11,569 nt of DNA from STF1-107 sp964457935. GTDB lineage: Bacteria; Bacillota; Clostridia; Christensenellales; UBA1242. The notes below the pieces were generated by a model. It had not been told where the DNA came from and made no database searches. It saw only the letters and a program-made list of their open reading frames with translations. Positions 1 through 7,053 of the stretch are shown here, one piece after another; position 1 is the stretch's first letter, and each line of letters starts with the position of its first letter. Location: the NCBI GenBank assembly GCA_964457935.1, contig CAYWFC010000030.1, forward strand, positions 1-11,569, in the 5' to 3' direction. The position numbers and the translations under genes are program-made.

Positions 1-246
1 GCCACTGGAGAACGTTACTTTGTACGTATTTGCGGTCCATTTCGCATACTGAGTATTATACGAAGTAAATTGGGAGTGGGAAAAGGGCGTTTTGGCCCGG
101 AAAATAGGCGTTTTTTGGGGATAGTGGGCGAAAATATTTTTTTCGTGAGCAAAAATTATTTAGTCAGAAAATTTTGGCATTTTTGGGTGAGATTTTTGTG
201 GTGGTGGAGTGGCATTGAAGGCTGATGAGTGAGGTGATAAGGGTGG
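1..246. other. Gene-poor left edge, possible repeat-protein remnant
   Basis: No gene with a start codon and ribosome site is visible here. On the minus strand, bases 66 to 1 read NTQYAKWTANTYKVTFSSG. This resembles the YAxWTANTYxVTF signature of InlB-type bacterial surface repeats. The frame has a TAA at about 160 and no ATG after it, so it is a remnant or chance. The plus strand is open from 2 to about 224 but gives an unrecognisable W/F/G-rich product. A short hairpin (GGGC at 85-88, GCCC at 95-98), followed on the minus strand by TTTT, could be a weak terminator for the peptidase gene to the right. Confidence 0.3.
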
Positions 247-1722
247 CTAATTTATTACTACTTTGCCTGACAGCCAGCTATCGAAGAAATTTTTCAGGTC
301 GGTATTGGCGGTTTGCTCGAAGCACGAGATCAGGTCGGCGGGGGTGGCGTTCTTGAATGAATAATTTTTGGCGTAGAGTGACAGGGCGCGCATAAATTTT
401 GTTTTGCCGATGACTTGCCACAGGCTATCGTACATGAGAGTGCCCTTGACGTAGACCAGGTAGGTGTATTCGGGGTCGGTGTCGAATGCGTCCACCGGGC
501 GGTCTATGCTAGTATCGAAATCGCGCACCACTTCGCGGTAGACTGACTGAAAAAACAGATAGTTTTCATAGCCAGCTGAGAGCATATCTTTTTTGGACAT
601 ACCATAGGTGGTATTTTCGTCGAAAAACAGCATAGTAGAAAATTCGGTCAGCGACTCGTCCAGCCAAGGATAGGTATATTCATCGTTGCCGACGAGCTGG
701 TACCACCACTGGTGCGCGGTTTCGTGGACGATGACATAGAGATAATCGTCGTGGTCGCTGACATCTGTGCTGATCATAGACAGGTTAGGGTATTCCATAC
801 CGCCATGTATGAAATCCGTCTCCACGACCGAGTAAGTGGCGTAGGGGTAGTCCATAAACATATCGCTAAAAGTCTCGATGCTATCCACAGCGCATTGCAG
901 TGAAGAGTCAGGGTCGCTATCAGCGAAGTAATAATAGTACACAGTGGTGTCGTGTGACTTGGCGGATTTCGTCTCGAAGCACGCGCTAGCGACGTATGCG
1001 AAGTCACGCACTGCCAGCGCCACTATGTCGTAAGTCGTGGTGTCGCCAGCGGTGGACACTGTCTGCGTACCTGTGCTGGCTATGGTGTAGTGCTGGTCGC
1101 AAGTGATGCGGACGCGATAGTTCGCCATTTCGCTATAGAAAGGGTCGCCATTGCAGTGATATCCAGATTTGTCCCATTCGCCGTCGGCATACACGCTCGC
1201 TATGGGGTAAAAGTTGCCACAATTTATGGTATGGTCGCCGTAGCCAAATCTATGTAGCACGTTTGGGATAGTGACAGTGTACTCGAAGTAAATCTCGGTG
1301 CTTTGGGACGGCAATAATTTATTGGTCAGATTTACGCACAAAAGTTCAAAGTCATTGCCTTCATAGCTAGGCGAGATGTCGGCGCCGTTTAGTTTAGTGC
1401 GAGATATCTGTATGTCGCCGTAGCTGGCACCGTTTGGGTAGGCTTTGGCTTGAGAAGACAGGCTGACCACTGACGAGGTGGCGTTTTGGCGGAAACAATT
1501 CGGATACAAATGGAAATATATCTCACTAAGCGCAGTGTCGTAATTATTCACATAGTCCACAGTCTGCGTGACCGACATAGTTTTCGCGTCGGCATCGAGC
1601 GCGACGGCTATATCGTAAGTGGACAATCCGTCCGCTATGGTATCGAGGCCTTGTCCACCGCTACATGCCGTCAGTGGCGTGGCAAAAAGCATTATGAATA
1701 GTACAATAAAAAATTTTTTCAT
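247..1722 (-). CDS. M1-family zinc metallopeptidase, secreted lipoprotein
   Basis: This is a 491-residue gluzincin of the M1 aminopeptidase clan, expected to trim peptides outside the cell while anchored to the membrane by lipid. Visible features are a basic, hydrophobic signal peptide (1-19) with lipobox LTAC and lipidated Cys20. There is a substrate-binding GGMEY at 307-311 (GxMEN-like), the zinc motif HETAH at 333-337, and the third zinc ligand Glu356 in WLDE, at the M1 spacing of 18 residues. The N-terminal part (about 25-250) is beta-rich, as in the M1 N-domain. The ATG at 1722 is chosen because AAAGGAG sits 7 nt upstream and the signal peptide begins there; a start further upstream would put 19 residues before the signal. 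The gene diverges from the DnaD-domain gene. The family call is firm; the substrate is unknown. Confidence 0.9.
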   Translation of the reverse strand: MKKFFIVLFIMLFATPLTACSGGQGLDTIADGLSTYDIAVALDADAKTMSVTQTVDYVNNYDTALSEIYFHLYPNCFRQNATSSVVSLSSQAKAYPNGASYGDIQISRTKLNGADISPSYEGNDFELLCVNLTNKLLPSQSTEIYFEYTVTIPNVLHRFGYGDHTINCGNFYPIASVYADGEWDKSGYHCNGDPFYSEMANYRVRITCDQHYTIASTGTQTVSTAGDTTTYDIVALAVRDFAYVASACFETKSAKSHDTTVYYYYFADSDPDSSLQCAVDSIETFSDMFMDYPYATYSVVETDFIHGGMEYPNLSMISTDVSDHDDYLYVIVHETAHQWWYQLVGNDEYTYPWLDESLTEFSTMLFFDENTTYGMSKKDMLSAGYENYLFFQSVYREVVRDFDTSIDRPVDAFDTDPEYTYLVYVKGTLMYDSLWQVIGKTKFMRALSLYAKNYSFKNATPADLISCFEQTANTDLKNFFDSWLSGKVVIN

Positions 1723-1777
1723 ACAAACTCCTTTACTTTTTATACTAATTTCATAAATAAAATAGAATAAAATAGCC

Positions 1778-1795
1778 AAAATTGTTTACAATTTT
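1778..1795. promoter_or_regulatory. 18-bp palindrome between divergent genes, operator candidate
   Basis: AAAATTGT-TT-ACAATTTT is a perfect inverted repeat with 8-bp arms and a 2-bp centre. It overlaps the -35 box of the DnaD-gene promoter and lies about 55 bp upstream of the divergent peptidase start. The placement suits a repressor site, but no regulator is identified. Confidence 0.4.
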
Positions 1796-1813
1796 CGCGG
1801 ATTAATTTATACT
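1785..1813 (+). promoter_or_regulatory. Sigma-A promoter of the DnaD/ATPase operon
   Basis: The -35 box TTTACA (1785-1790), a 17-bp spacer and the -10 box TATACT (1808-1813) make a near-consensus promoter. Transcription would start near 1820, just upstream of the Shine-Dalgarno AAAGGAG at 1823-1829 that serves the ATG at 1835. Confidence 0.7.
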
Positions 1814-1834
1814 AAAAGTACCAAAGGAGTACGT

Positions 1835-3274
1835 ATGCTGTGTAGATTTAGCAATCGTTATGTGATAGAAAACAAAACTAGTATAGACAATCTTTTTATA
1901 CTAGATTATTTGCCGTATGCACCTGACCTGTGTGTCAAGGTGTACATATTGGGGCTGGCGAATTGCTACAATGCTGGTGGCGCGGACAATGACCACGACA
2001 AAATGGCGAAAATCCTGAATGTGGCGCCAGAGGACATAGTGAGCGCATTTTTGTACTGGCAGGACAAGGGGCTGGTGCAAGTCATAGGCACAGAGCCACT
2101 CGAGGTGGTATACCTGCCTGTCAATACTGCCAATATTGGTAATATCAAGAAATACAAAGTAGGCGAGTACGCGGACTTCAATATCAAGATCCAAGACATC
2201 ATCAAAGGGCGTATGATCAGCAAGAACGAGTACACAGAGTATTATGCGCTGATAGAGAGTATGCATATGGACAAAGACGCACTGCTGAAAATAGCCGAAT
2301 ACTGCGTGCAATACAAGGGCGACAATGTCGGGTACTCATATATCACCACTGTGGCGAAGAATTGGGCGTACGAAGGAGTGCAGACTGCAGACGACGTGCA
2401 GAGCAAGATTGAGAGTCTAGGATTATTGGACGATAAACTGACCCTAGTGCTAAAGGCTCTCGGCAAGCGCAAAGTGCAGACTATAGAAGACAAACAATAC
2501 CTCGATAAATGGATAGAAGGATATGGCTTTGACCTAGATGTCATCATATATGTGGCAAAAACCTTGCGCGAGAAAAAGCAAAGCGTGGATTTGTTTTATC
2601 TAGACAATGTACTGACGAGATATTTTGAGAACAAACTAATGTCAGTCCAAGAAATTGACACTTTTGAGACAGAGAAGAAAGAGATGTACCACACCGCTAG
2701 ACTGCTGGTGAAAAATCTCGGGCTGTATTACGACGACCTGACCAAGACTGTAGAGACATACATCATACCATACAGGCGTATGGGCTATGATGACAAAACT
2801 CTCGTCGCTATAGCCGACTATGCGTACAAAAATTCTATCCGAAAGTTAGAACTTTTTGACGACACGATCAAGCGTCTGTACAAGCTAGGCGTGGTGGATA
2901 TAGATAGTTTTAATAATTTCATATCCCAAATGGCAAAAAATGATGAAAAAATCAAGGAAATCTTGCATGACCTGGGTATGAAGCGAAAGGTAAACGAGAC
3001 AGACAGAAAATTGTACACCACTTGGACAGAAGATTGGGGATTTTCTGCCGATGTCATAGCGTATGCGTGCACTCTCAGTCGTGACAAAGGGAATCCTATA
3101 CAGTATCTAAACAAGATTTTGTCGCTATGGCATGGTCAAGGCATCAATACTGTCGAACTGGCGAAAACCAATGCTTCGCAAGTAGAGAGCAAACAGCCTA
3201 ATACTTATACTAGACAATACACACAGGATGAATTGTCAAATGTATTTACCAATATAGACGAGATAGAGGTGTAG
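1835..3274 (+). CDS. DnaD-domain replication initiation protein with four DnaD-like repeats
   Basis: The 479-residue protein has an N-terminal winged-helix-like region (about 1-95) followed by repeated helical domains of the DnaD/DnaB C-terminal type. These proteins help load the replicative helicase at origins or restart sites. The YxxxIxxxW-like signature appears as YSYITTVAKNW (167-177) and YLNKILSLW (424-432). Segments 203-275 and 374-446 are clearly related, sharing LGxxRKV...W.E.(Y/W)GF..DVI.YA. Segments 138-190 and 310-365 are also alike, giving an A-B-A-B order. The usual DnaD has about 230 residues and one such domain, so this is an expanded form. AAAGGAG lies 5 nt before the ATG. 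The ATPase gene begins 1 nt after its stop, implying coupled synthesis of partner proteins. Confidence 0.85.
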   Translation: MLCRFSNRYVIENKTSIDNLFILDYLPYAPDLCVKVYILGLANCYNAGGADNDHDKMAKILNVAPEDIVSAFLYWQDKGLVQVIGTEPLEVVYLPVNTANIGNIKKYKVGEYADFNIKIQDIIKGRMISKNEYTEYYALIESMHMDKDALLKIAEYCVQYKGDNVGYSYITTVAKNWAYEGVQTADDVQSKIESLGLLDDKLTLVLKALGKRKVQTIEDKQYLDKWIEGYGFDLDVIIYVAKTLREKKQSVDLFYLDNVLTRYFENKLMSVQEIDTFETEKKEMYHTARLLVKNLGLYYDDLTKTVETYIIPYRRMGYDDKTLVAIADYAYKNSIRKLELFDDTIKRLYKLGVVDIDSFNNFISQMAKNDEKIKEILHDLGMKRKVNETDRKLYTTWTEDWGFSADVIAYACTLSRDKGNPIQYLNKILSLWHGQGINTVELAKTNASQVESKQPNTYTRQYTQDELSNVFTNIDEIEV

Positions 3275-3275
3275 T

Positions 3276-4181
3276 ATGAAAAAAAATAATGTAGATATGG
3301 TCAAATCTATTTTTCGTCAACGGCAACTAGATAAAACTAAATCGCGAGACCAATATTTGGATTATTTGTGCCAAGACGAGAGATTTCACACATTATTGAC
3401 AGAGCGAAACGTGGCTCGCCTGCGAGTGTATCAGAGCGGTGATGCTGATAGGTCATCATATCAATCTGCGCTCGACATCGCACAAAAAAATCTAGACGAA
3501 TACATCACAGCGCACGATATAGATAGGTCTATCCTGTACCCCAAGCCAGTGTGCGACAAATGTAATGACACAGGCGTAGTAGATGGCAAGTATTGCGAAT
3601 GCTTTGTCAGAGAATTGAGCAGAGTGAAATTAAATCAATTAAAAAATAATTTCGCGAAATTTAGCGAAAATGATGAAAAATACTACAAAAATAACGAAAA
3701 AACACTAAAAAATTATAAAATTATTAAAAATTGGTGTGAAAATTATGAAAATAATGTCATAAAAAACATCAATCTCGTAGGATATACCGCTGTGGGCAAA
3801 ACATATATGCTCGAGTGCGTGGCGACGTATTTGCTAGACAAGGGAGTGGATGTAGTGTTCACGACAGCGTTTGATTTCAATAACGAATGCAAAAAATACA
3901 CCTTCGGTCAACCATCGAAAATGGATGAGTATCTGGGCGCTGAAGTACTGATAATAGATGACTTGGGCACAGAGCCAAACTTCAAGAACATCACTAATGA
4001 CTGTCTGTTAAACGTGCTGAATACTAGACTAAACAATAATCTCAGCACTCTCACTTCGACTAATCTGACACTGGACGGCATTTTGCAAAAATACGGCGAA
4101 AGGACATTTAGTAGATTATTAAATAAACGCGTGTCGTACAATTTGTTGTTCGAAGGACAGGACGCGAGAATAAAAAATTGA
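3276..4181 (+). CDS. DnaC/DnaI-type AAA+ ATPase, helicase loader
   Basis: This 301-residue ATPase belongs to the IstB/DnaC/DnaI group, which loads the hexameric replicative helicase onto DNA. The N-terminal half carries a zinc-site candidate, Cys93, Cys96, Cys107 and Cys109 (CDKC...CEC). The AAA+ core shows Walker A GYTAVGKT (169-176), Walker B LIIDD (225-229), sensor-1 TSTN (260-263) and a YGERTFSR box (273-280) with the arginine-finger candidates. A Lys/Asn-rich linker (about 117-160), encoded by very A+T-rich DNA (3625-3760), joins the halves. The ATG follows the DnaD-domain stop by 1 nt, so the two are co-expressed and probably interact, as DnaD and DnaI do in Bacillus. An IstB transposition helper is unlikely, because no transposase lies nearby. 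Confidence 0.85.
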   Translation: MKKNNVDMVKSIFRQRQLDKTKSRDQYLDYLCQDERFHTLLTERNVARLRVYQSGDADRSSYQSALDIAQKNLDEYITAHDIDRSILYPKPVCDKCNDTGVVDGKYCECFVRELSRVKLNQLKNNFAKFSENDEKYYKNNEKTLKNYKIIKNWCENYENNVIKNINLVGYTAVGKTYMLECVATYLLDKGVDVVFTTAFDFNNECKKYTFGQPSKMDEYLGAEVLIIDDLGTEPNFKNITNDCLLNVLNTRLNNNLSTLTSTNLTLDGILQKYGERTFSRLLNKRVSYNLLFEGQDARIKN

Positions 4182-4274
4182 TTACCAATGATATTGTTAA
4201 GAAAATGAGCAATAGTAAATAAAAAAAATCGAAATTAGCTATTGATTTTTGTGATTATATATGATATCTTATAT

Positions 4275-4399
4275 ATGGAGTTAATTATGAAGAAGATTAT
4301 GCAAATAAAATAAAAAGTGATAGTGAAGAACTAAATGCATTTATTGAAGAAATTTGTAACGAAAATGTAATATCTTTTGAAGAAAATAATAATTTATAG
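4275..4399 (+). pseudogene. Broken small acidic reading frame
   Basis: From about 4283 to 4396 one frame encodes a plausible acidic peptide, including EEDYANKIKSDSEEL, and stops at TAG 4397-4399. That frame has TGA at 4262-4264 and no start after it. Two ATGs (4275, and 4287 with GGAG upstream) are in a different frame that ends after a few codons. A single-base indel near 4289-4295 would join start and body into a protein of about 37-41 residues. It may be a decayed small gene in this A+T-rich gap; no family is recognised. Confidence 0.3.
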
Positions 4400-4403
4400 G
4401 TGT

Positions 4404-4440
4404 AAAAATAGCATTTCAAATGCTATTTTTTTTATTTTTA
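4404..4440. terminator. Bidirectional rho-independent terminator
   Basis: A perfect 12-bp stem (4404-4415 with 4419-4430) has a 3-nt TCA loop. T runs follow on the plus strand, and the A run on the other side gives T's on the minus strand. It can stop the plus-strand ATPase operon and the minus-strand amidase, which converge here. Confidence 0.8.
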
Positions 4441-4505
4441 ATTAATTTTAATCAAAATAAATTTAGTTTTAGTTTGGAATTTCTCAAGTTATATTTTTAT
4501 TTGCG

Positions 4506-5207
4506 TTATATATTATTTTTTGGCAAGCCCAGAAACATGGCGATACCACAATAAATCTGGTAGCATAGTTTCTCGCGGTAAGAGTCAGTATTTAGCAATA
4601 ATTCTTCTTCGGCGTTGGACAGAAAACCGCACTCCACTAGCACGCTGGGGTAGTCATTGCAATTTAGGATATAATAATCACCGACTTTGCTGGTGGTGTT
4701 TTGGGCGGAGAGATTTTTGCTGAAAAAAGTCTGGATATAGTCACCTAACATTTTGCCGGCGGAGTTGCCTTTGGCGTAAAAGCAGTTTGCGCCCTTGGCA
4801 TTGCGATTTGGGAAAGCATTCATGTGTATGCTGATGACTGCGTCGGGGTGGGATTGTCGTATTATCTCACAGCGTTTGGCCATATCAGAGCGTTTTTTGT
4901 TTGACGACGACTCGTCATACAGTGCGTCGTCGCCAGTGCGGGTCATTATTACCTTGACGCCGACATTCTCTAATAGTGAGCGCAAAGTCTGGGCGTAGAG
5001 GAGATTGATTTCTTTCTCGACAGTGCCTCGTGCGCCGACCACACCGCCATCCCGCCCGCCATGACCAGCGTCGATGACTATGGTGTAGGCGGACTTTGGG
5101 GACACGTCCATACTGACGGCTGACACAACACTCACGCCCAATAATGCGACCAATAATAGTACAGATATACTCACAATAAGTGTCTTTAACTTAATTACCT
5201 TGAACAT
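4506..5207 (-). CDS. cwlD: N-acetylmuramoyl-L-alanine amidase, CwlD-like
   Basis: This 233-residue zinc amidase of the Amidase_3 family cleaves the amide between N-acetylmuramic acid and the stem peptide. A single N-terminal hydrophobic segment (about 8-30) serves as signal or membrane anchor. The zinc and catalytic residues are His49 in DAGHGG, Glu66 in KEINL, His128 in SIHMNA and Glu192 in VECGFLSN. There is no separate wall-binding domain. Size and layout match CwlD, which starts muramic-delta-lactam formation in spore cortex; spo0A in this window shows that the organism carries sporulation genes. A GGGTGAT ribosome site lies just upstream of the ATG. The amidase class is certain; the cwlD assignment rests on size and architecture, and a vegetative amidase is the alternative. 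Confidence 0.85.
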   Translation of the reverse strand: MFKVIKLKTLIVSISVLLLVALLGVSVVSAVSMDVSPKSAYTIVIDAGHGGRDGGVVGARGTVEKEINLLYAQTLRSLLENVGVKVIMTRTGDDALYDESSSNKKRSDMAKRCEIIRQSHPDAVISIHMNAFPNRNAKGANCFYAKGNSAGKMLGDYIQTFFSKNLSAQNTTSKVGDYYILNCNDYPSVLVECGFLSNAEEELLLNTDSYREKLCYQIYCGIAMFLGLPKNNI

Positions 5208-5310
5208 ACATCACCCACGAATAGATAACATATTTTATTCAGCGCGACAAAAATTAGAAGAAATTTCGCCAAAAGTGGCAGAAAAGTGCTAATTTCAAGC
5301 ATTTATATGA

Positions 5311-5316
5311 TATAAT
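5311..5316 (+). promoter_or_regulatory. Possible -10 box of the accessory island
   Basis: A perfect TATAAT lies just before the hairpin at 5322-5357, but no convincing -35 box stands 16-18 bp upstream. Transcription from it would start at the base of the hairpin. Confidence 0.3.
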
Positions 5317-5321
5317 TCAGC

Positions 5322-5358
5322 AAAAATTGAAGAAAGTTAATCATTTCTTCAATTTTTT
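5322..5358 (+). terminator. Strong A+T-rich hairpin with T tail at island start
   Basis: A perfect 14-bp stem (5322-5335 with 5344-5357) encloses an 8-nt loop and runs into T's. By form it is an intrinsic terminator. No plus-strand gene lies directly upstream, so it may be left from a lost gene, insulate the island, or attenuate transcripts from the TATAAT at 5311. Confidence 0.6.
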
Positions 5359-5504
5359 ATATAAAAAATGATATAAGTGGACAATTTGTCACAAATCTAA
5401 AAGTTGAAAACTTATATGGTAAGGAAATTTATTTTACATTAATAGGCGACAATGGGCAAACGACATCTAAAACATTTGAACTTTTACCTCAGGAGGTGAT
5501 ATAA
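5331..5504 (+). pseudogene. Start-less 3' coding remnant upstream of the toxin-like gene
   Basis: After an in-frame TGA (5328-5330) the frame stays open for 57 codons to TAA 5502-5504. The later part reads like real protein, with NLKVENLYGKEIYFTLIG followed by a short Thr/Ser-containing tail ending LPQEVI. There is no ATG, GTG or TTG in frame, and the beginning lies inside the hairpin. The stop overlaps the next ATG as TAATG, and its last codons contain that gene's ribosome site. This is typical of coupled genes, so it is probably the 3' end of a larger deleted gene. The family is not recognised. Confidence 0.45.
5491..5500 (+). promoter_or_regulatory. Full-consensus Shine-Dalgarno for the toxin-like gene
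   Basis: AGGAGGTGAT is an unbroken match to the 16S rRNA anti-Shine-Dalgarno. It lies inside the last codons of the remnant frame and 7 nt from the ATG at 5504. It fixes this start over the ATG two codons later. Confidence 0.8.
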
Positions 5505-5797
5505 TGGGGATGTGTAAGCCGAGTGGTGGTATTGAACACAAAACTGGAAGAGTTGGCTCATTGCCAAGAATGTCGAAACCAAATAGCAGAATTGATTTAT
5601 ACGATGAGAACGAAAAACTTTTACAACAGGGGTGGTATGGACCTGATGGTAGAATAATATGGTATCGTGATTGGTCACATGGCGGAGGAAAACACGAATG
5701 GCCACACGACCATTATGCCGACTGGGGAAATCCTAAAAATCCTAGACCACCTTATATAGGACCAAATGGAGAAAAAACTAATCCATATTTTTATTAA
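5504..5797 (+). CDS. Small His-rich protein resembling a polymorphic-toxin C-terminal tip
   Basis: The 97-residue soluble protein has no signal peptide or membrane segment. It contains PNSRIDLYDE (26-35), WYGPDGR (44-50) and a cluster RDWSHGGGKHEWPHDH (55-70). The potential metal-binding or catalytic residues are Asp56, His59, His64, His68 and His70, and the tail is Pro/Gly-rich. From memory, the PNSxIDxYD...PHxH layout is like short C-terminal domains of secreted polymorphic toxins and small phage or toxin-locus proteins of Firmicutes; I cannot name a family. It starts with a consensus ribosome site and is followed by two immunity-like genes. Low G+C compared with tsaD and prfB suggests acquisition. 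The toxin role is inferred from context and resemblance. It could instead be a free-standing orphan tip or an accessory protein. Confidence 0.55.
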   Translation: MGMCKPSGGIEHKTGRVGSLPRMSKPNSRIDLYDENEKLLQQGWYGPDGRIIWYRDWSHGGGKHEWPHDHYADWGNPKNPRPPYIGPNGEKTNPYFY

Positions 5798-5809
5798 AAG
5801 GGGAATATG

Positions 5810-6265
5810 ATGAAAAACGAAAAAAAATATAAAAAGAAGTGTGAAGTTTGTAATAAAATAATAGATGTCGATATTTATAAACAAGGGAAATGTCCATTTT
5901 GTGGTTGGTGGAACTGTATCCTAAACGAAGAAAATCCCGATATTATTGCAATGCCTAATTTAGTATCACTAAATAAAGCCAAACGTCTATTTAATGAAAA
6001 CAAACCGTTTGAGCCTGATTTAGATGAATTTATAGAAGGATTGCATAGTTACAGCGAGATGCAGTTTGAATATAAGGGTATTTATTATGCCGTTGAACTT
6101 ATTTATAATGAAAACAAAACATTGAAAATCAGTTTTTATAATTCTCAAACAAAAGAAACTGTTTTATTTGATGATGATATTGACTTTAAAAATCATGCTA
6201 AAATAGGAGATGAATATATAAAAGATATTTGGGAGCAAACAACTGATAGATATTGGTTGCAATAA
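5810..6265 (+). CDS. Zinc-ribbon protein, putative immunity protein
   Basis: This protein of about 151 residues opens with a lysine-rich stretch and a four-cysteine zinc ribbon, CEVC...CPFC (paired CxxC), followed by Trp-rich GWWN. Next comes NLVSLNKAKRLF...FEPDLDEFI, a mixed alpha/beta body, and an acidic C-terminus. It is soluble with no export signal, which suits a cytoplasmic partner. It begins about 12 nt after the toxin-like stop. AAAAGGGG ends 6 nt before the ATG at 5810 and only 3 nt before the ATG at 5807, so 5810 is preferred. Position directly behind a toxin-like tip is the usual place for a cognate immunity gene. No enzyme motif is visible, and the immunity role is inferred. Confidence 0.55.
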   Translation: MKNEKKYKKKCEVCNKIIDVDIYKQGKCPFCGWWNCILNEENPDIIAMPNLVSLNKAKRLFNENKPFEPDLDEFIEGLHSYSEMQFEYKGIYYAVELIYNENKTLKISFYNSQTKETVLFDDDIDFKNHAKIGDEYIKDIWEQTTDRYWLQ

Positions 6266-6327
6266 TTTTTTTGCGGGAAAATATTTTCGTTTATGAAATG
6301 GTTGAATATAATTTCGGAGGTGATAAG

Positions 6328-6918
6328 ATGAATTATTTGGAATGCTATAATGTAAAAAACAATAATTTGATCAAAGAATCATATGAAGTGAACGGTAAAA
6401 GAATAACAATTAATATTTCAAAAGAAAAGTTTGATGATTTGTTATATTCTTTTATTGAATTATTAGAAGAACCTTGTTTCTTTATTTTGGAAGTGCCTCT
6501 AACATTACAAGAAGAAAAAGAGAAGCAAGTGAATAATTTTGATAGTTTTCATTATCAAATATATTATATTGATGGACTAACAAAAGAAAAGTTAAAAATT
6601 ATATTCAACAATTATTTGATTTTTTTTAAGAATAACGGTCTAGTATCGTTTGGAGTCGCATCTCATATTTCTCATGATGAAATCTTTTTTACGAAATATA
6701 ACGTTGCGAATATTTATTCTAATAAAATCCAGAATTTTTTTGATATATTATCAACTTTAGATATTCCTCAAACTAATAACCTTATCACTGCCTGGAATAT
6801 TTTTAATCAAAATACTCCAGGCGAAGCGTTTGATTTGAATGAAAAAGAAGACGACATTGCCTCATTTATCAATTATGCTACTAAAACTTTAGGAATGTAT
6901 AAAGGAGAGATAAGATAA
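6328..6918 (+). CDS. Putative immunity protein of a toxin locus
   Basis: The 196-residue soluble acidic protein shows a recognisable order: an N-terminal beta section; LLEEPCFFILEVP (about 45-60); a YYIDGLTKEKL stretch; GVASHISHDEIFFTKYNVANIYS; and ITAWNIFNQNTPGE near the end. From memory, small Firmicute proteins with EEPC, IDG, SH...DE.....YN and TAW motifs recur in polymorphic-toxin loci as immunity proteins. I cannot name the family. A near-perfect GGAGGTGAT ribosome site (6316-6324) fixes the ATG at 6328; an upstream-extended frame from 6253 would overlap the previous gene and is rejected. Low G+C matches the rest of the island. The functional call is inferred from context. Confidence 0.55.
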   Translation: MNYLECYNVKNNNLIKESYEVNGKRITINISKEKFDDLLYSFIELLEEPCFFILEVPLTLQEEKEKQVNNFDSFHYQIYYIDGLTKEKLKIIFNNYLIFFKNNGLVSFGVASHISHDEIFFTKYNVANIYSNKIQNFFDILSTLDIPQTNNLITAWNIFNQNTPGEAFDLNEKEDDIASFINYATKTLGMYKGEIR

Positions 6919-6935
6919 ATATTAAAAAACGAAAA

Positions 6936-6972
6936 GCCATATACACGATTTGGATATATGGCAAATTTTAGT
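6936..6972 (+). terminator. Probable terminator closing the island
   Basis: GCCATATA (6936-6943) pairs with TATATGGC (6955-6962) across an 11-nt loop, followed by an AAATTTTA stretch. It lies 17 nt after the last island gene. The stem is short and the T run is interrupted, so it is a moderate candidate. Confidence 0.5.
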
Positions 6973-7053
6973 AGAAGTTAAAATATTTGACAGTCTTTAC
7001 TTGACATTGTGCCCATCATAGCCGGGGCCGACGACTAAGTGTGTGGATAGGGC

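Noticed and set aside
2..224. Plus-strand open frame at the left edge
   Set aside because: The product is W/F/G-rich and protein-unlike, with no ribosome site; it is probably fortuitous.
1723..1779. 19-residue N-terminal extension of the M1 peptidase
   Set aside because: It would bury the lipoprotein signal peptide; the ATG at 1722 has an ideal ribosome site.
3276..4181. IstB transposition helper of an insertion sequence
   Set aside because: No transposase or terminal inverted repeats are seen, and the gene is coupled to a DnaD-domain gene as replication loaders are.
6253..6327. N-terminal extension of the third island protein
   Set aside because: It would overlap the previous gene, and the GGAGGTGAT just before 6328 fixes the start there.
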